Assembly (NCBI RefSeq): GCF_000972845.2
Contig: NC_040016.1
Coordinates: 1,880,701 to 1,944,700, forward strand
DNA: 64,000 bases
Source of the DNA: Larimichthys crocea
Lineage: Eukaryota; Chordata; Actinopteri; Sciaenidae
Reading direction: 5' to 3'
How positions within the stretch are numbered: the stretch's first letter is position 1; each line of letters begins with the position of its first letter. Both the position numbers and the translations under genes were made by a program. The notes under the pieces were generated by a model. It saw nothing but the letters and a program-made list of their open reading frames with translations. It had not been told where the DNA came from and made no database searches. This document shows positions 37,933 through 50,187 of the stretch, piece by piece.

Positions 37933-38077
37933 CGTAGGACTCCCAGTGCCTTTCCTTTGGCAATGAATTTTTTATAACCCCTGTTGCTCATCGCTCCCTT
38001 TCTCCCTCCTTTGTCGGCTGAGTTCAGTTCTTCTGGAGCCTCAGCTTTCAAAAAGCCTCGACCTTCTTCTCTCTTCT
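37933..38077 (-). other. candidate minus-strand exon
   Basis: On the minus strand, an acceptor ATTCACTCAG precedes 38077 and a strong donor CTACG|GTATGTG follows 37933. The 145 bases between are open in one frame: KREEGRGFLKAEAPEELNSA, then SNRGYKKFIAKGKALGVL. The protein is not recognised. A pyrimidine-rich tract precedes the acceptor at some distance. Chance is possible. Confidence 0.25.
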
Positions 38078-38519
38078 CTGAGTGAATGGCATTTGTATTG
38101 CGGGGGAAAGAAGTGATGGAAGGAAGGGAAAGGAAGATAGGGAAGGTTAGAGCAGGGCAAGGTGCAAGCAATTGCTACAGCACAAATGGATGGAGAAGTG
38201 TCTTGAATGTCAGGTAGTCATGGTAACCTGTCACACAGGAGTCATCAAGCAAATGTTGAGAGTGATGGTAACAACTAGTTTTCTGCATTTTACATTGCAT
38301 TTCACGCAAAGGCAAGACGGTTCTGTCTTCCAACGAAAGAGGGTGATAGGTAATGTCAAATCAGTGTCACCATGTGGAAACACACCATGCAAAATACATA
38401 GAAAACACAGATACACTGCATGTTTATGACCCTAAACTGAGGACAGAGTCTGTTTAAATAGTGTGTGTATGCACATAGGTGTGTATGCGCTGCCAAAAAT
38501 CAAAAATGAGATATCCCCA

Positions 38520-38666
38520 TTAGTCATGGTTGAGTAAGGACCTAAAACAGGCAAGAGTTAGAGCACAGGAGGATAGTAGGCATGGGGATGAGGCAGCAGG
38601 TGTGTGGTTGATAATGACCAGGTGGAGTTGGCTGGGCTCTGTTTCCCTCCATCGCTCCACTGAGTC
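38520..38666 (-). other. candidate minus-strand exon with strong acceptor
   Basis: The minus strand has a long pyrimidine tract ending CTTCTTCGCCCCGCAG before 38666. It is followed by segments open in all three frames for at least 100 bases (one begins DSVERWRETEPSQLHL). No good donor is seen. It could be a terminal exon, a non-coding exon or chance. Confidence 0.2.
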
Positions 38667-39040
38667 CTGCGGGGCGAAGAAGAGGAAGGCAGGTGGAGAA
38701 AAAAGAGAGGAGAGGTGAAAGGAGCTGAAATTCCAGAGAGATGTTGCCAAGATGAAGCAGTGATCCCATCAGCCTTTTCCTCAATCTCTGTTTCCCGCTC
38801 CATCGTTTCCTCCACCTGAGCTCTTGTCAAAGCCGGGTCCCTCAGCCAGATCGATGACTGGACTGTCTAAGTACAGCGATGACGACCAACCTGCAACCTG
38901 GTGCCACAGAAAGCCATTTTCATCATTGGAATTAGTGATCATTTTCTTGCCTGATATGTTGTCCTGATGTCACAGTTTGTTATGTACTTGTGCTCCTCCT
39001 ACATTTGTGCTCCTTAGGCCTGTACACCTAAATCACCACA

Positions 39041-39240
39041 GATGTTTTGGCATGTCACAGCAGGAAAAGCACAGGTGTAACTAATAATATTAATGATGGT
39101 TCAGTTCCATTTGAATTTGTCAGTAAATCATCCAAGTGAGACAGCACGCAGGATACCAGGCCCCTGTAACTAATGTCTGAGTGGAGAGCAGCCATCATTA
39201 ATGTTATTAGCTACACCTGCTTTTGACAAGTCAAAACATC
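39041..39240. mobile_element. short inverted-repeat element (MITE-like)
   Basis: The left arm 39041-39099 (starting GATGTTTTGGCATGTCA, then ACAGGTGTAACTAATAATATTAATGATGG) is the imperfect reverse complement of the right arm 39192-39240 (CCATCATTAATGTTATTAGC, ending CAAAACATC). The internal sequence (GGATACCAGGCCCCTGTAAC) is one I recall as recurrent in teleost genomes. About 200 bases; superfamily not assigned. Confidence 0.7.
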
Positions 39241-39647
39241 TGCTATAAGAAAGTCTATATTGTGTCATTGCTAAAAGATCATGTGAAACGAGCGCCTGAC
39301 GTTTCTGGAACACAGTTCATCTTCTGACCTCATGCTGCTTTGATAAGTGTGGTTGAAAGATTGCAGATTATTAAATCATCTCATAAATTTTAACAACCCT
39401 GTCTTTCTGCTTGTCCTGGCAAATCAAATTTCCATTCTCTCCATAACTACTAACCTATTGTTTTACACTTAACATTGACTGTTCAACCCCCAACATTAAC
39501 AAAGTAATTATATTGTCTAGTGGGACTTCATGTGAAAAGTTGGCGATCTCCAACAGGGAAACCCTCATCCTTTAAGCTCAAACTCAGTTTCAAATCTGGA
39601 AGTTCTTGGTAACATTAAACAATCTTTAAGTATTATTGACTGAGAGT

Positions 39648-39993
39648 TTAAAGGTCCTGTGTGTAATATTTAGAAACATTTATTTAAATATTATAGCAGA
39701 AATTGTATGTAATATGCAAATATGTTTTTGTGTATAATCACCAAGATTTTATGTTGTTTTTTTTTTGTAGAATGAGCCTATGTATCTTCCCATGCTGTAG
39801 GTACTCTAACATGGTGTCCGCCATGTTAAACTGCCATGTTACAGTAGCCTAGAACGGACAAACCAAATACTGACTCTATATGCTTTGCGTATTTTCACTG
39901 TAGTTGCTCTGGGGACAGAAGGTTGAGGTAAGACAGTTGCAATAACCTACTACACAGCTGGATGCAAGTAAATCCTACGCACTGGTCCTTTAA
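39648..39993. mobile_element. MITE-like element with 'TTAAAGGTCC...GGTCCTTTAA' ends
   Basis: It starts TTAAAGGTCCTGTGTGTAAT and ends AAATCCTACGCACTGGTCCTTTAA. These are terminal inverted repeats differing at a few positions. Inside are GTGTATAATCACC, GGTGTCCGCCATGTT and AGAACGGACAAACC, hallmarks of a repeat I know to be abundant in teleosts. 346 bases; no coding capacity. Confidence 0.75.
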
Positions 39994-39999
39994 CAGCCA

Positions 40000-41674
40000 A
40001 AAACTCTTCACAGCAATTGACAGCAAAATGACAGCAAACAAACACTGTCATTAAATTCTGCTGAATCCTGATTGGTGCACAAATATGTGACAACAGCTTT
40101 TTCTAATCAATTTCCTGCCTGTTTCAAACCAGTTAAAGAGTACAGAGAAAAGACAGAAATCTCTTACATTAAATAACCAATACTGTTCTAATTTTTACAA
40201 AAAGTAACTCATGTGGAACCCCCTCACTTATACTAGGAACCTGACTGAGAAAATGTGTTTTCACTGCCTTTTCTGGGTAGTAATTAAATGCTGAAAGACA
40301 TAAAACCCCCACACTGCTTTTGTTCCTAGTTCTACTTTTTATTCTATGTAGACATGGTTGACAAGGATTCAGCAGATGGTTTTCAGTATATATACTGTAT
40401 ACTGCTGACAATTTGTGTCACACTTTTAATTAGTCAACTGATAATAAACTTTGAGGACAATATGCCCCAAAATGCATATATAATATATTCATGTATTTTA
40501 TGCATGTATACATAATTTTGCAGCAGTTTACCACTTAAATGTGTCAGAATTGGCTTGTGATGATACTTAAAATTAATAAAAAAGTTAGCTATGCAGTTGG
40601 CCTGCAATATAAAAGATCTAAATAATAAGACAGGTATGTTTTAACATCCAATTGTTACATCATGCAGCTCTGAACAGACGCAAAAGCTGATTTTCATCAA
40701 TGAATGCATTAACTGCAGTGTAATACTGATAGCATGCTACGCTCAGTGAAATGTTGAAATGTGATAATGTTACAACTTTTCATGCAGTGCGGCTGATATG
40801 GTATGTTGAGCTATGACTGTATGATTTCATGGTATGTCTGAGTGGTTGAGGAGACTGTGCTGCCACCTAAAGTAAAGCATTCACTGACTGGGTGCCTCAG
40901 CCACGGTACATTTAACTGCTCCCCCTCTACAATCTAGGTCCAGGTCACTGCCTCTGTGGATCAAACAAACACATGCACACAACCTGTAGACCTGTCTACC
41001 TCTGTGGTGTGTGCACATTTATGCATATTTTGACAAGATTTATGTCAATCAATTTTACATATCAAGTCTATTTTTAGAGACATTAAAAGCATATTTTAAT
41101 GTACTAACAGACAAGGGACCATGCTCGTATCTTAAAATGAATTCATTAATGAGACACTATGAAACTAATCACAAGTACAAAAACTTTTTCATCACTCATA
41201 CTTAATCTACGTATTCCTCTGTGTTTTGGCTTAACATGAAATCTGCAACTTGTTAATGTGAAGTACACAAACCCAGCCATCTGACTTGCAAGCTGTTCAC
41301 TGTGTTTTAAAAGGTTAATGTACAATAGTTATTACATTTTGAAAAAGGAGGTATGGAGATACAGTTTGACCGGTGCACATCCTACAGAACATGTAGAGCA
41401 CAAGACTACAAAGCAAAATCTTAATCAACTTCAAACATTAAACACCCACTGATATCATATGCCTGTCAAGTTGTCATTAGTCATATATCTCCGAAGAACA
41501 TTTGATGCATTATGCAGTCTTTTTCTATTCCCCTCTATGGACATGTATTTGTTGTGAAGATTTCTCTCATGGTTAGGCAGAGTTCTTCTCTGTGGGTTAC
41601 ACTTCTCTGGTTCACTTCTACCTACAATATGACATGCTCATATCAAATCTGATTCGGATTCTTGTTATTGACAG
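40000..41674. other. intergenic, AT-rich, no recognised feature
   Basis: No repeat, gene or enhancer-like block could be supported here. Confidence 0.55.
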
Positions 41675-41731
41675 ATGTGGAAGTGCCTGTTAACTACTGT
41701 TTAAACAAAGATCTTTGTCGATTATCTTTAG

Positions 41732-41839
41732 GTGCTGTGGTGGTGTTGTCGACTGGGGAGCATGAGGTCCTGATGTTTGATGGGAAAAAACACAGATCAA
41801 CTCATTCTGGAAATGTACAGCAAAAAGCAGAGAGGACAG
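41732..41839 (+). other. candidate plus-strand exon
   Basis: The acceptor is ATTATCTTTAG, with an alternative TTGTTATTGACAG ending at 41674. The donor is GGACAG|GTCAGT. The 108 bases are open in phase 1-1 with a plausible protein texture (GAVVVLSTGEHEVLMFDGKK). No family is recognised. Confidence 0.2.
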
Positions 41840-42285
41840 GTCAGTGATGACACACATCATCTCTCACAACTGATGCAGTCACCTTCACAGTCCTCTAGTG
41901 GCAACTACAATATGTCACCCTCTGTTCTTTTAACCTATTGTCACAGCTGAACTTGCAAAATTGAATTAGAGTGGGACATAGACATAAATTCTATTAAGTT
42001 TCTACAAAACCTTACTTGATTTGATTTGATACATTTTCAATATGCTCATTATGGTCTGGATGGTCTAAATGATGATTGCCAGTTTGACAGCTGCAACATG
42101 AGCCTGTCCCACACCTGACTGGTCATTTATACAGTACCATTAACTGACCAGCCATTAGCTTTTGCTTCCATTTCAAATTGGAAAACTTGCAAGCGTTTTG
42201 GAAACATTAGCAATTAAATTTTAGTCCAAGTAATAGGCCATGCAGTTGCATAATCATGTTTAAAAGGCCTTATGATTGTAGTTGT

Positions 42286-42365
42286 TAAAAGTACTGTGTC
42301 TAAGATTTAGTGGTGCAGGAGCTGAATATAATATGCGTAACTATAAATAAAAGAGAGGCAGGAGG
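42286..42365. mobile_element. possible fragment of the 39.65-kb MITE family
   Basis: AAAGTACTGTGTCTAAGATTTAGTGG followed by GCTGAATATAATATGC resembles the terminus and inner part of the other copies. The second terminus was not found. Confidence 0.3.
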
Positions 42366-43032
42366 ACATGTTATCATTAACAGTCAAATGTCAAAATTTG
42401 AGCATTTTAGATGGTTGTGTGAGGGAAGAGGATATAATGCTTTTTAAAAACACCTTCGATTGTAACCTGTGTCTGACTGTCATGTAAGACATTTTTGGGA
42501 TTGTTGTGTTGTGATCACAAAGTGTAATTTGCCAAGTTTGAATCCAGGTCTTTTGTTTCTCTTACTTTTCCTTCTTTTTATCTATCCTGGGTTGAATTCT
42601 TATAACAATGTCAAGACCAAAACCAGTGCCAGTGCATCCATCAGCCTTGCAGCAGCAAGGAAATATTCAAAAAACAGCTGCATCTTGGAAAAATAAGTTG
42701 CAAAAATTAAAGTTTAGCACGAAAAAAGATGAGCATAAACTAACTTCATAGAGAATGCTGTGTTTTGTGTCACTACAATGTTTTTCATTTTCCCAGGGTG
42801 GGACCTCAGTGTTTTGGTGGTATCTTCTTTGACAACTCAGCGCGATCTGCCTTGATTGTTTTCCTGCTTGGCAGATATGATGTTTCTTCCTCCCCCTCCA
42901 GCCCCCCACGCAATCTTTTTCTAGAAAGTTTGTTATGTATGCACTCGTTCAGTTTGAAAGGGAAGAAAAAGAAAAGAAGAAACACTTGTCAGAGTGATTT
43001 TTAAAAAGTTTTTTGCTTTTTCCTCTCTGCAG

Positions 43033-43099
43033 AACAGAGAACAAGTTTGTGACTGAAGAGAGTAGAGAAAGCGTGAGAAAAACAGCCCTGTGATGGATG
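43033..43099 (+). other. candidate plus-strand exon with strong splice sites
   Basis: A textbook acceptor (TTTTTTGCTTTTTCCTCTCTGCAG) and donor (GATG|GTAAGG) bound 67 bases. All frames contain stops, but an ATG at 43093 begins a frame that leaves through the donor (ATG GAT G). It would fit a 5' exon of an unknown transcript carrying the start codon, or a non-coding exon. Confidence 0.25.
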
Positions 43100-46000
43100 G
43101 TAAGGCACAGGCAATTACTGACAACATAACATACACTGAGCACATAGAGGATATCACACACTCTCAACAATATATATGCACATACGTTCAAGACTCTGGC
43201 AATGTGAGATAATCTTGAGTTTTTTTTATTGTGGGAAAGGCTATATTTCAATTCAAGCTGAAATCCATTTAAGGCTCCCTGCTTGGCATACTGATAAATA
43301 TACTGTACAGAAAGTACACAGACACTCACCCACTCACACCCATTGCCTCCAACAAACAGGCTCCCACAGGCAAGCACAGATGAGGCATAGCCAAGTCCAC
43401 TGCACTCGTAGTACCAAGGCTGGCTTCCTTATCATTCCAGGTTCAATTACACGCACTTAAACTCATACACACAAATGAGGGTATGCAAGGCAAGGTGGCG
43501 ACCACATTATTGGTTTTTGAAGGTGTTCGTGAGCAGGAGGGAGGGGCTATAATGCAAAGAGACAGATTCAGGTCACTCACTCATTCCTGGGATGAATATA
43601 GAAGGAGGAGAGAAGATGCTGCATGTTGCAGAGAAAGGAAAATGTGTGGGAAGAGGTAAAGGACGATGAGAAGGAGGAGACTGAGGTGGTGAAAGCCAGG
43701 AAGACCTGCAGGAAGATGAAATACATATAGTAAGGTTTTAGGAGAAGAGACAGAATGCAGAAACAGACAAAACAGAGGAAGGCGAAGGCGAGAGGAAGTG
43801 AATGACAGTCAGTAAAGTGAATGGATAAAAAAGGGGAGACAAAAGATGAACATGAGGAAGCTTTGCATGAGGCATAGAGGGAAGGGAAGGGAGCATAGGA
43901 AGGAGGGGTGAGAAAGTAGTGAGATGCAAATGGAGGTGTAAGAGAGGGTGAGCAGTGCCAGAGGACGGAAAAGATGGAGGGAGATGGTAATTGACGTGAA
44001 GGGAAACTGACAAGTGAAAAGACGAGTATGTAGGAAGGAGGAGAAGAGTCAGAGAGAAAGACGGGGGGGTCTTTGGATGGTGATGCAGACAAAAAGAGTA
44101 CAAGCTGTCATACAGGCTGACATGCGACGTACACACAACTCACGAGTATCTTAAATCATTGAACAAAATAGCCCGTGTAATAACAAGGGATTGTACTCAG
44201 CTTGCACATAATTCATGTTCCTGTGGATGTTTCATCTGTAGAGGGAGCAGCTGCCACACCCATTTCTCAAGCCAAGTTCAATCTTGGATCCAGTTTTCTG
44301 CTTCTGTTTGAGAGGTTTCTGTTTCTAGATACAATAACGTTGACGTGACAATCCCTGTGAGAAGCACCTTAAAAATGCACTTTATCTTTACTTGAGTTTC
44401 TTTTATGTGTAGTATTCTTTTTACTCCAGTAAAGATCTGTTTTCAAAAAGACTCACAGAGTTTGTGCACAGAAAAGGCTTCGCTTTATTAGCTCAAGTGC
44501 CTTCCTGCCTTCCCTCTTCTCTTTGTCTTCTGAGATCTGAGCGTGCAGAGATGATGTGCAGAAGGAACAATACAGGCCAAAGTCGTTCTTTTTCTGTGCT
44601 GCACTCCCACGTGCTGAATATTTAGAGAGCTTTTATGAGGATACCGCAGGTGTGCGACGCAGGGGGCCTTTGTTCAGCTTGGGTGCAGAGGAAAAGACAG
44701 GTGGGCACGAAACTCAAAACACACTTTCCTGTCCCAGCAAGACCAGAATATGACTTAATAAGTCCCACAGCCTATTATCATAGCAAAGACCTCTGATATG
44801 CATGGTGATGGGATAACCCTTGGTTATTTTATGTGACGAACATATTTTACAGAACAGCTCAAGTGGCTATATGGTCACAGTTCTTTAATAGCAAAAACAA
44901 TAGCAGGGATGTTTGATACACAGAAAGCAGTGGTAATTAACTAGTTTTGGACTACACTAAAGGGTTTGGCTTGTGATAAGCAGCTAAAACCACTGGCTGA
45001 TGTCAATAATGCAAAACAGTTTACGCGTTAGGATTTAGCCTACATTAATTAGCAGCCATTGGAAGCTGTTTTGTTGATGATTCTTTTTATAGTTTTCAGT
45101 TAGACTTCATTTTGTCCTTAAATGTTATTTTTTGTTGGCTAACTTAATTATTGAGCTTAAAATTAAATGCAAGATGCTGCTTATTATCGAGAGGCAGCGG
45201 AATGAAGAATGAATTTTTGAGAATATGAGAAAAGAGAATATGTTTTAACAATATGGAGACACAATGTGTGATTCCACAGGCCTACTGCAAGTGGTTGAAT
45301 ACACTTGGTTATTTTTTTTGATAGATTAATTAATATGTGTGTGTATATATATACACATACATATATATATAAAGCAGCAGCCAAAGAATGACAGGAAGGA
45401 AGAGAAGGGGAATGATGACACGTCAGAATCGAACTTTGAGCTGCCACAACAAGCAAAACTTTGTATGTCTTTTCACATTATTTCACATTTTGCATTAATT
45501 TTGTTTTCAGATTTGGCCTTTTATTGAGATTTAGAATTTTGTCTTGAAAACTGGAAAAAAAAAATCTCTCAGCTGTATTGTATCAGTACAGCATTCACAA
45601 CCCTCTATCTTGGGCATATCCCTGACAGGGATATTTACCTCCTAAAGCTCTTGCTGGCAGAAAGTAAAAAGGCTATTATAAAATAAGAGCTTCAGAAAAA
45701 TTGCCTCACTGCCAGCCTTTACTTCTTCTCAAACAGATGAGGCATTCAATATGACTATTATTTTTGTTTAACCTGATGTTTACTGTAACAACTTTAGAAA
45801 TAATGCCACAGCCCTTTATTTAATCAATGTGACTTAATAAAGGGAAGTAAGTAATGACGCTAAATTATTTGGGATTTCTCCACAGAATCTAGCAATCACT
45901 ACAATATATATAAAAAACAACTTTATAAAGTGATTAAATCCAACACTCAGCAATACATTCTGGTTGAAATATAGCATAATTGCACGCAAAATGTATCTAT

Positions 46001-48001
46001 TTTGAATCTACTTGAGATTATTATTTCTTTTATTTCTTTTTTTTATCAGTTTCAGTTCCAGTAAACATGTACAAAAAAATACTTACTTGCTTACTAAAAT
46101 TATCTTTACTTTTATAAACATCATTTTATTTAACGAACGAGCCACACAGCCTAGAGACGTAGGTTACAGTGAAAGTACTACCTGCTAGGTGTGATATAGT
46201 GTACTGTGGTTGGATTCACCACTAGCAGCAAAGAGTATAAACCCTCACTACCGTGCTATACAGTCATAGATCCTTAGACAGAGTGCAAAGGCCCTAGTAA
46301 TCAATTGCAACTGTGCAGAGCTGTTGGTGATTCTTTTTTCATTGCTGGATCTACCACTGGCTGCAGGTGAAGTAAGAAAACAGCCTCTTGTTCACAGTGG
46401 CATGTGTCACACAACAGTTGCTGGATTAGTAGAAACACTGGCTCTGTACGTTTCACTTTAATTCAATATTTCATCATCTGATAGTCCATGCATTAAAGGT
46501 ACAGGTAAGACAGACCTACTATCCATCATGTGGACAGACAAACTCTCTCTGATTAGTGTTCAAACGTAAGAGATTGTTCGCTGATGTATGATGTTAAATG
46601 CTAAAATTTGAGATAAAATCAAACTGATAAAATCACTCAACCCTGCGCTAATCCAGCTACTGAACTAAGCTTTTTGAACTAACGCAGCCCTATCTCAGGC
46701 ATCAGATTTCTGGCTAAAATGAAATCATTCAAAAGGTATGACTACCATTTATTATCAGCCACCATTCCATTCCCCATGTCCCCTGATGTATTTACCCCAT
46801 ACAAATGACTCTCTCAGCTGATGTGGTTATGAAACACTGTCACTATTTTAAGGATTATAAAAATACAGAATTCAGTGCCAGTTCAGCTCTCCTCTCTTTG
46901 TCACACACAAATGGAAAGAGTGAATTATGCAGTTTTAAAAAGTTCAGGAGGCTGCAACTAAAAAAAAAAACAACCTAAAAAATAGAAACTGAATGAGTGA
47001 AGAGTAACAGTCTCTGAGTTTGTAGGAGGTTGCCAAGTTCAGAGTGACAATATGGGGGCATTCATAGTTAATTGTAATGCATTCATAGTACTTCATGCCT
47101 ACATTCATAAACATGCATAATTCTGAGGGGATTTGGAAAATGGTGGGAGGTGTATTTTTTTAAATGCTTTTATACGAAACTGTTTCTCCTGAAGGAAACC
47201 TCAACCCCTGTGAGGCACCCGTGCTAATCACAAAAGAGGAAATGGTTAAAATAGGAAAAGAATAAGAAGAAATTTAAGTGAAGGGAGATTCAGAGATTAT
47301 GGTAATAAAGTGAGGTGGCAGGACAAAAAAATTAGTCGATTTAAGTCGATCATGCTGGTCCCGATCATTTGTTGTTGGACCTCTGCTTTGCATTTTGGAT
47401 GGGTGTGAGACAGGAGTATGGTGACTGAAGCTTGGAGGTGCTAAGTCCAGAGGAGAGGGGAGTATGTGGCAGCTGTATCTGCAGAGAGATAACAGGACCA
47501 CTCCACACCAAAACTGTCACAAAACCCTTTTCTGGTCGCGTTCTTTAAAGCTAAGGAATTCTCATTTCAACAATGTCTAGTCCCAGCCAACGTGAAAGCT
47601 TTCTATAGATCGTGGAGTTCACCAAACTGTAACGGCATTGCCTGTTTGTAGTGAGGATAACTGCTGCAGTCCATGAACTTCACTTGTATTTTTAAGATAG
47701 TAGCACAGTGTCACTGACTCACACAGACTTGACAAAGGTCCAAATGTATTGAAAAACGTAGAGTTTTTATTTAACAAAATGTTCTGCTTCAGTCCATATT
47801 ACACCTAGATCCCACCGGGCACGTCTGCATATACATTACATGATTAATCTTATATACAAACTCAAGACACCCATCCAGTAGACCTATTATAATGCAGGTT
47901 CACAACCAATTTGAAACTCAAATTAAGATGACAACAGCTACTCTACTGAAGAATCTAATTTATTTTAGTTGAAAAAGAAACTCTAAAAAGTTTAAAAAGT
48001 C
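43100..48001. other. intergenic, no firm gene
   Basis: Purine-rich sequence at 43540-44080 gives long serine/leucine-rich frames on the opposite strand that are composition artefacts. There is an AT/GT dinucleotide stretch at 45334-45371. The rest is AT-rich and featureless. Confidence 0.5.
45334..45371. repeat. AT/GT dinucleotide repeat, nearly palindromic
   Basis: ATGTGTGTGTATATATATAC followed by ACATACATATATATAT. It could fold into a hairpin. Confidence 0.85.
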
Positions 48002-48021
48002 ATCTTCTTTCGTCCAGAACC

Positions 48022-48162
48022 TTTATTTATTCTGATGCTGGTTAATTTTACACAACCTCTCCTCTCCTCTTTTCTTTTGATCCCGACAAGTGAACTCAAG
48101 ATGAAGTGCTGTTTTAATAGAAATTCTTTTTCTATTTAAGTCCATGACATCTATCTCCATGT
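48022..48162 (-). other. candidate minus-strand terminal exon with poly(A) signal
   Basis: On the minus strand, CTCTGCTTGTCACAG precedes 48162. The open frame has a mixed, non-repetitive composition (MEIDVMDLNRKRISIKTALH, LEFTCRDQKKRGEERL) and stops at 48023-48025. The stop lies inside AATAAATAAA (48031-48022), a tandem poly(A) signal. Not recognised; coding status unknown. Confidence 0.3.
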
Positions 48163-48178
48163 CTGTGACAAGCAGAGG

Positions 48179-48204
48179 CACACACACACACACACACACA
48201 CACA
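48179..48204. repeat. (CA)n microsatellite
   Basis: About 13 CA units, just upstream (minus sense) of the candidate terminal exon at 48162. Confidence 0.95.
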
Positions 48205-48929
48205 TCGCTGCATTTCTTGCTTTGTGTGTGTTCCTGTCTGTTGGGATGAAGGTGTGACCTCTAGCTTTTCGACAGAGAGGAGGGAGAATTAGAAGAAAGA
48301 GGCAGATGCGCAGGGATGGAGAGACGGATAGAGGGCTTGATGAATAGAGTGGTGTGGAAGAAAGTGTCTTGGCAAAAGAGAAGAGGAATGAGGTCATTAT
48401 CTCTGTCCTCACCTGTGGCCTCCAGTTCACACACACAAACACACACATATACTCCACATTTCATCAACAGCAACAACTCTGCCCCTCCTTACTTCTCCCC
48501 AAAAGCACCTTATTTATTTCTCTTTCTGACTCTACCTTGTCCTGACTCAAACTATTTTTCTGTCTACTCATATGCTGATTTTTTCTCCCCTTCGCCTACT
48601 TGTCAGTCCTGCATAATTCTTTTAAACTCCCTCCTCCCTCGTTCATCTCTGTCTCTGCTTCTTCTTTCCCTACAAGTGGAATCCAACCGTCACATTCATC
48701 ACCGTGATTTCTCTGCTCCTCACATCACTATTACAACCGCTCGCACCAATTCCCTTCCCTGCTCTATTACTCTTCAATTTTTTTTATTATTTTTTTTTGC
48801 CTCCCTCCCTGCCCCCTCCTTTAGAGCACAGTAGGCTGTAATCACATCCACTGGACCATGATCACCCCTCTCCTCCTCTTCCTCTTCTTCCTCCTCTTTG
48901 TCTTCTACCCCCCTCTCCCTCACTTTTGC

Positions 48930-49090
48930 GAGGCGGGTCACGCCTCTTGAGCCAGCGGAGCAGAGAAATTGCCTGTTATCGAGGGTCGATTTTTCATGCG
49001 CTTGTAAATTGCTTTGTATTGACACTCTGTCAGAGTGGGGTCGTCACACCAGCCCGGGCCTCTCGCCACCCTGTGGATGTGCTGCCTAAC
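48930..49090. promoter_or_regulatory. candidate conserved non-coding element, 49.0 kb
   Basis: CpG-containing, non-repetitive block (TTGCCTGTTATCGAGGGTCG, TTTTTCATGCGCTTGTAAAT, TATTGACACTCTGTCAGAG) directly after 200 bases of pyrimidine-rich low complexity. The texture is enhancer-like. No frame is bounded by splice sites. Confidence 0.35.
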
Positions 49091-50156
49091 TTGGGGTGTT
49101 TCCACCGGGATTTGAGGGGGTCAGGAGGGGTATGACCTGGTGTGTGTATGTGTTGGGTGTAATTTTTGGAGTGCACGTTGAGTGCGTGCACCTAGCACGT
49201 TCATGGATTTCTGTTGAGATGGGACGAGGCTTTCATTCTGGGTCGGTGAAGAGACCTCTGGATGGAAATTACAATACTAACAGTTGATGTCTTGTCTGCT
49301 GATGGTGTATTTTTCTTGTTGCTTGTAAGATTAAAAAAAGGAATATTGTGTGATTTACATCAATGTGGTATTAGCTCTATGATGACCTCTTGCAGAACTG
49401 AGAAGACATTACATCATTTATAGGCCTTAACTTACTTGATCTGTTTTTAAATTTATGTCACTAAAAAGCCTTTTTCACAGAGTTCACAAGATGTACATCA
49501 GCTCAGCTCCTTTGTCTTTGTTGCATCATTCTCCTCTCTGTTCTTTTGTATGTCTTGGCGTATCTCTCAAGTCCTACCCAGCTCCTTCTCACCCATCTTA
49601 TGTATTAAGTCTCTCACCTTCCCTTTGTCATTCACATGGTCTGCTCTTTCATTTTCACCTCTTACACACTCACACCTTTCTCTCTATCTAAGGTTTTTAA
49701 CCTGTTGCCTCTGTATTTATTGACTGTTTCAAACGTGTGTGAATTTTGCCTGCTAATAAGGTAACTAATGTATGTATTTTTACTTTGCGTTACCTGAAGT
49801 GTTTCAGCAGCATTCTTGGGTGTGAGAAAGCTCTTTGGTTGCTTTCCACAATAAGGCTCAATATAGAATCAAATAGCAAGCCATGAATAAAACACTCAGC
49901 AGTGCTGTGCACGGGCAGATGCTGAGCAGAGTGACTAGTGGAGATGAGTTAAAGGAATATTTCACTGAAATCTATCTTTTAAATATCAAACACTCACTGC
50001 CTGCAGGCTTGAAAAGGTGACTCTGGAAAGTTTGCACCTTGCTCCTTTGAAAAGGATCGCAACTGGCAGTCTGGATTCACAGCAAAGGTAGCTTCCAATG
50101 GTGACACAGAGTCGCAGCAAAGAAAAAAGTGTAAAAAGTATAGCCTGAAGGATATT

Positions 50157-50187
50157 GTTTTTGTTTGTTTGTTTGTTTGTTTGTTTT
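50157..50187. repeat. (GTTT)n microsatellite
   Basis: About seven GTTT units. Confidence 0.93.

Noticed and set aside
43577..44136. 171- and 132-codon minus-strand frames
   Set aside because: Complement of a purine-rich stretch. Composition is dominated by Ser, Pro, Leu and Phe, with no domain or splice context.
46490..46560. ATTAAAGGTACAGGT as a further MITE terminus
   Set aside because: Similarity is limited to the first dozen bases. The inner sequence does not match the family.
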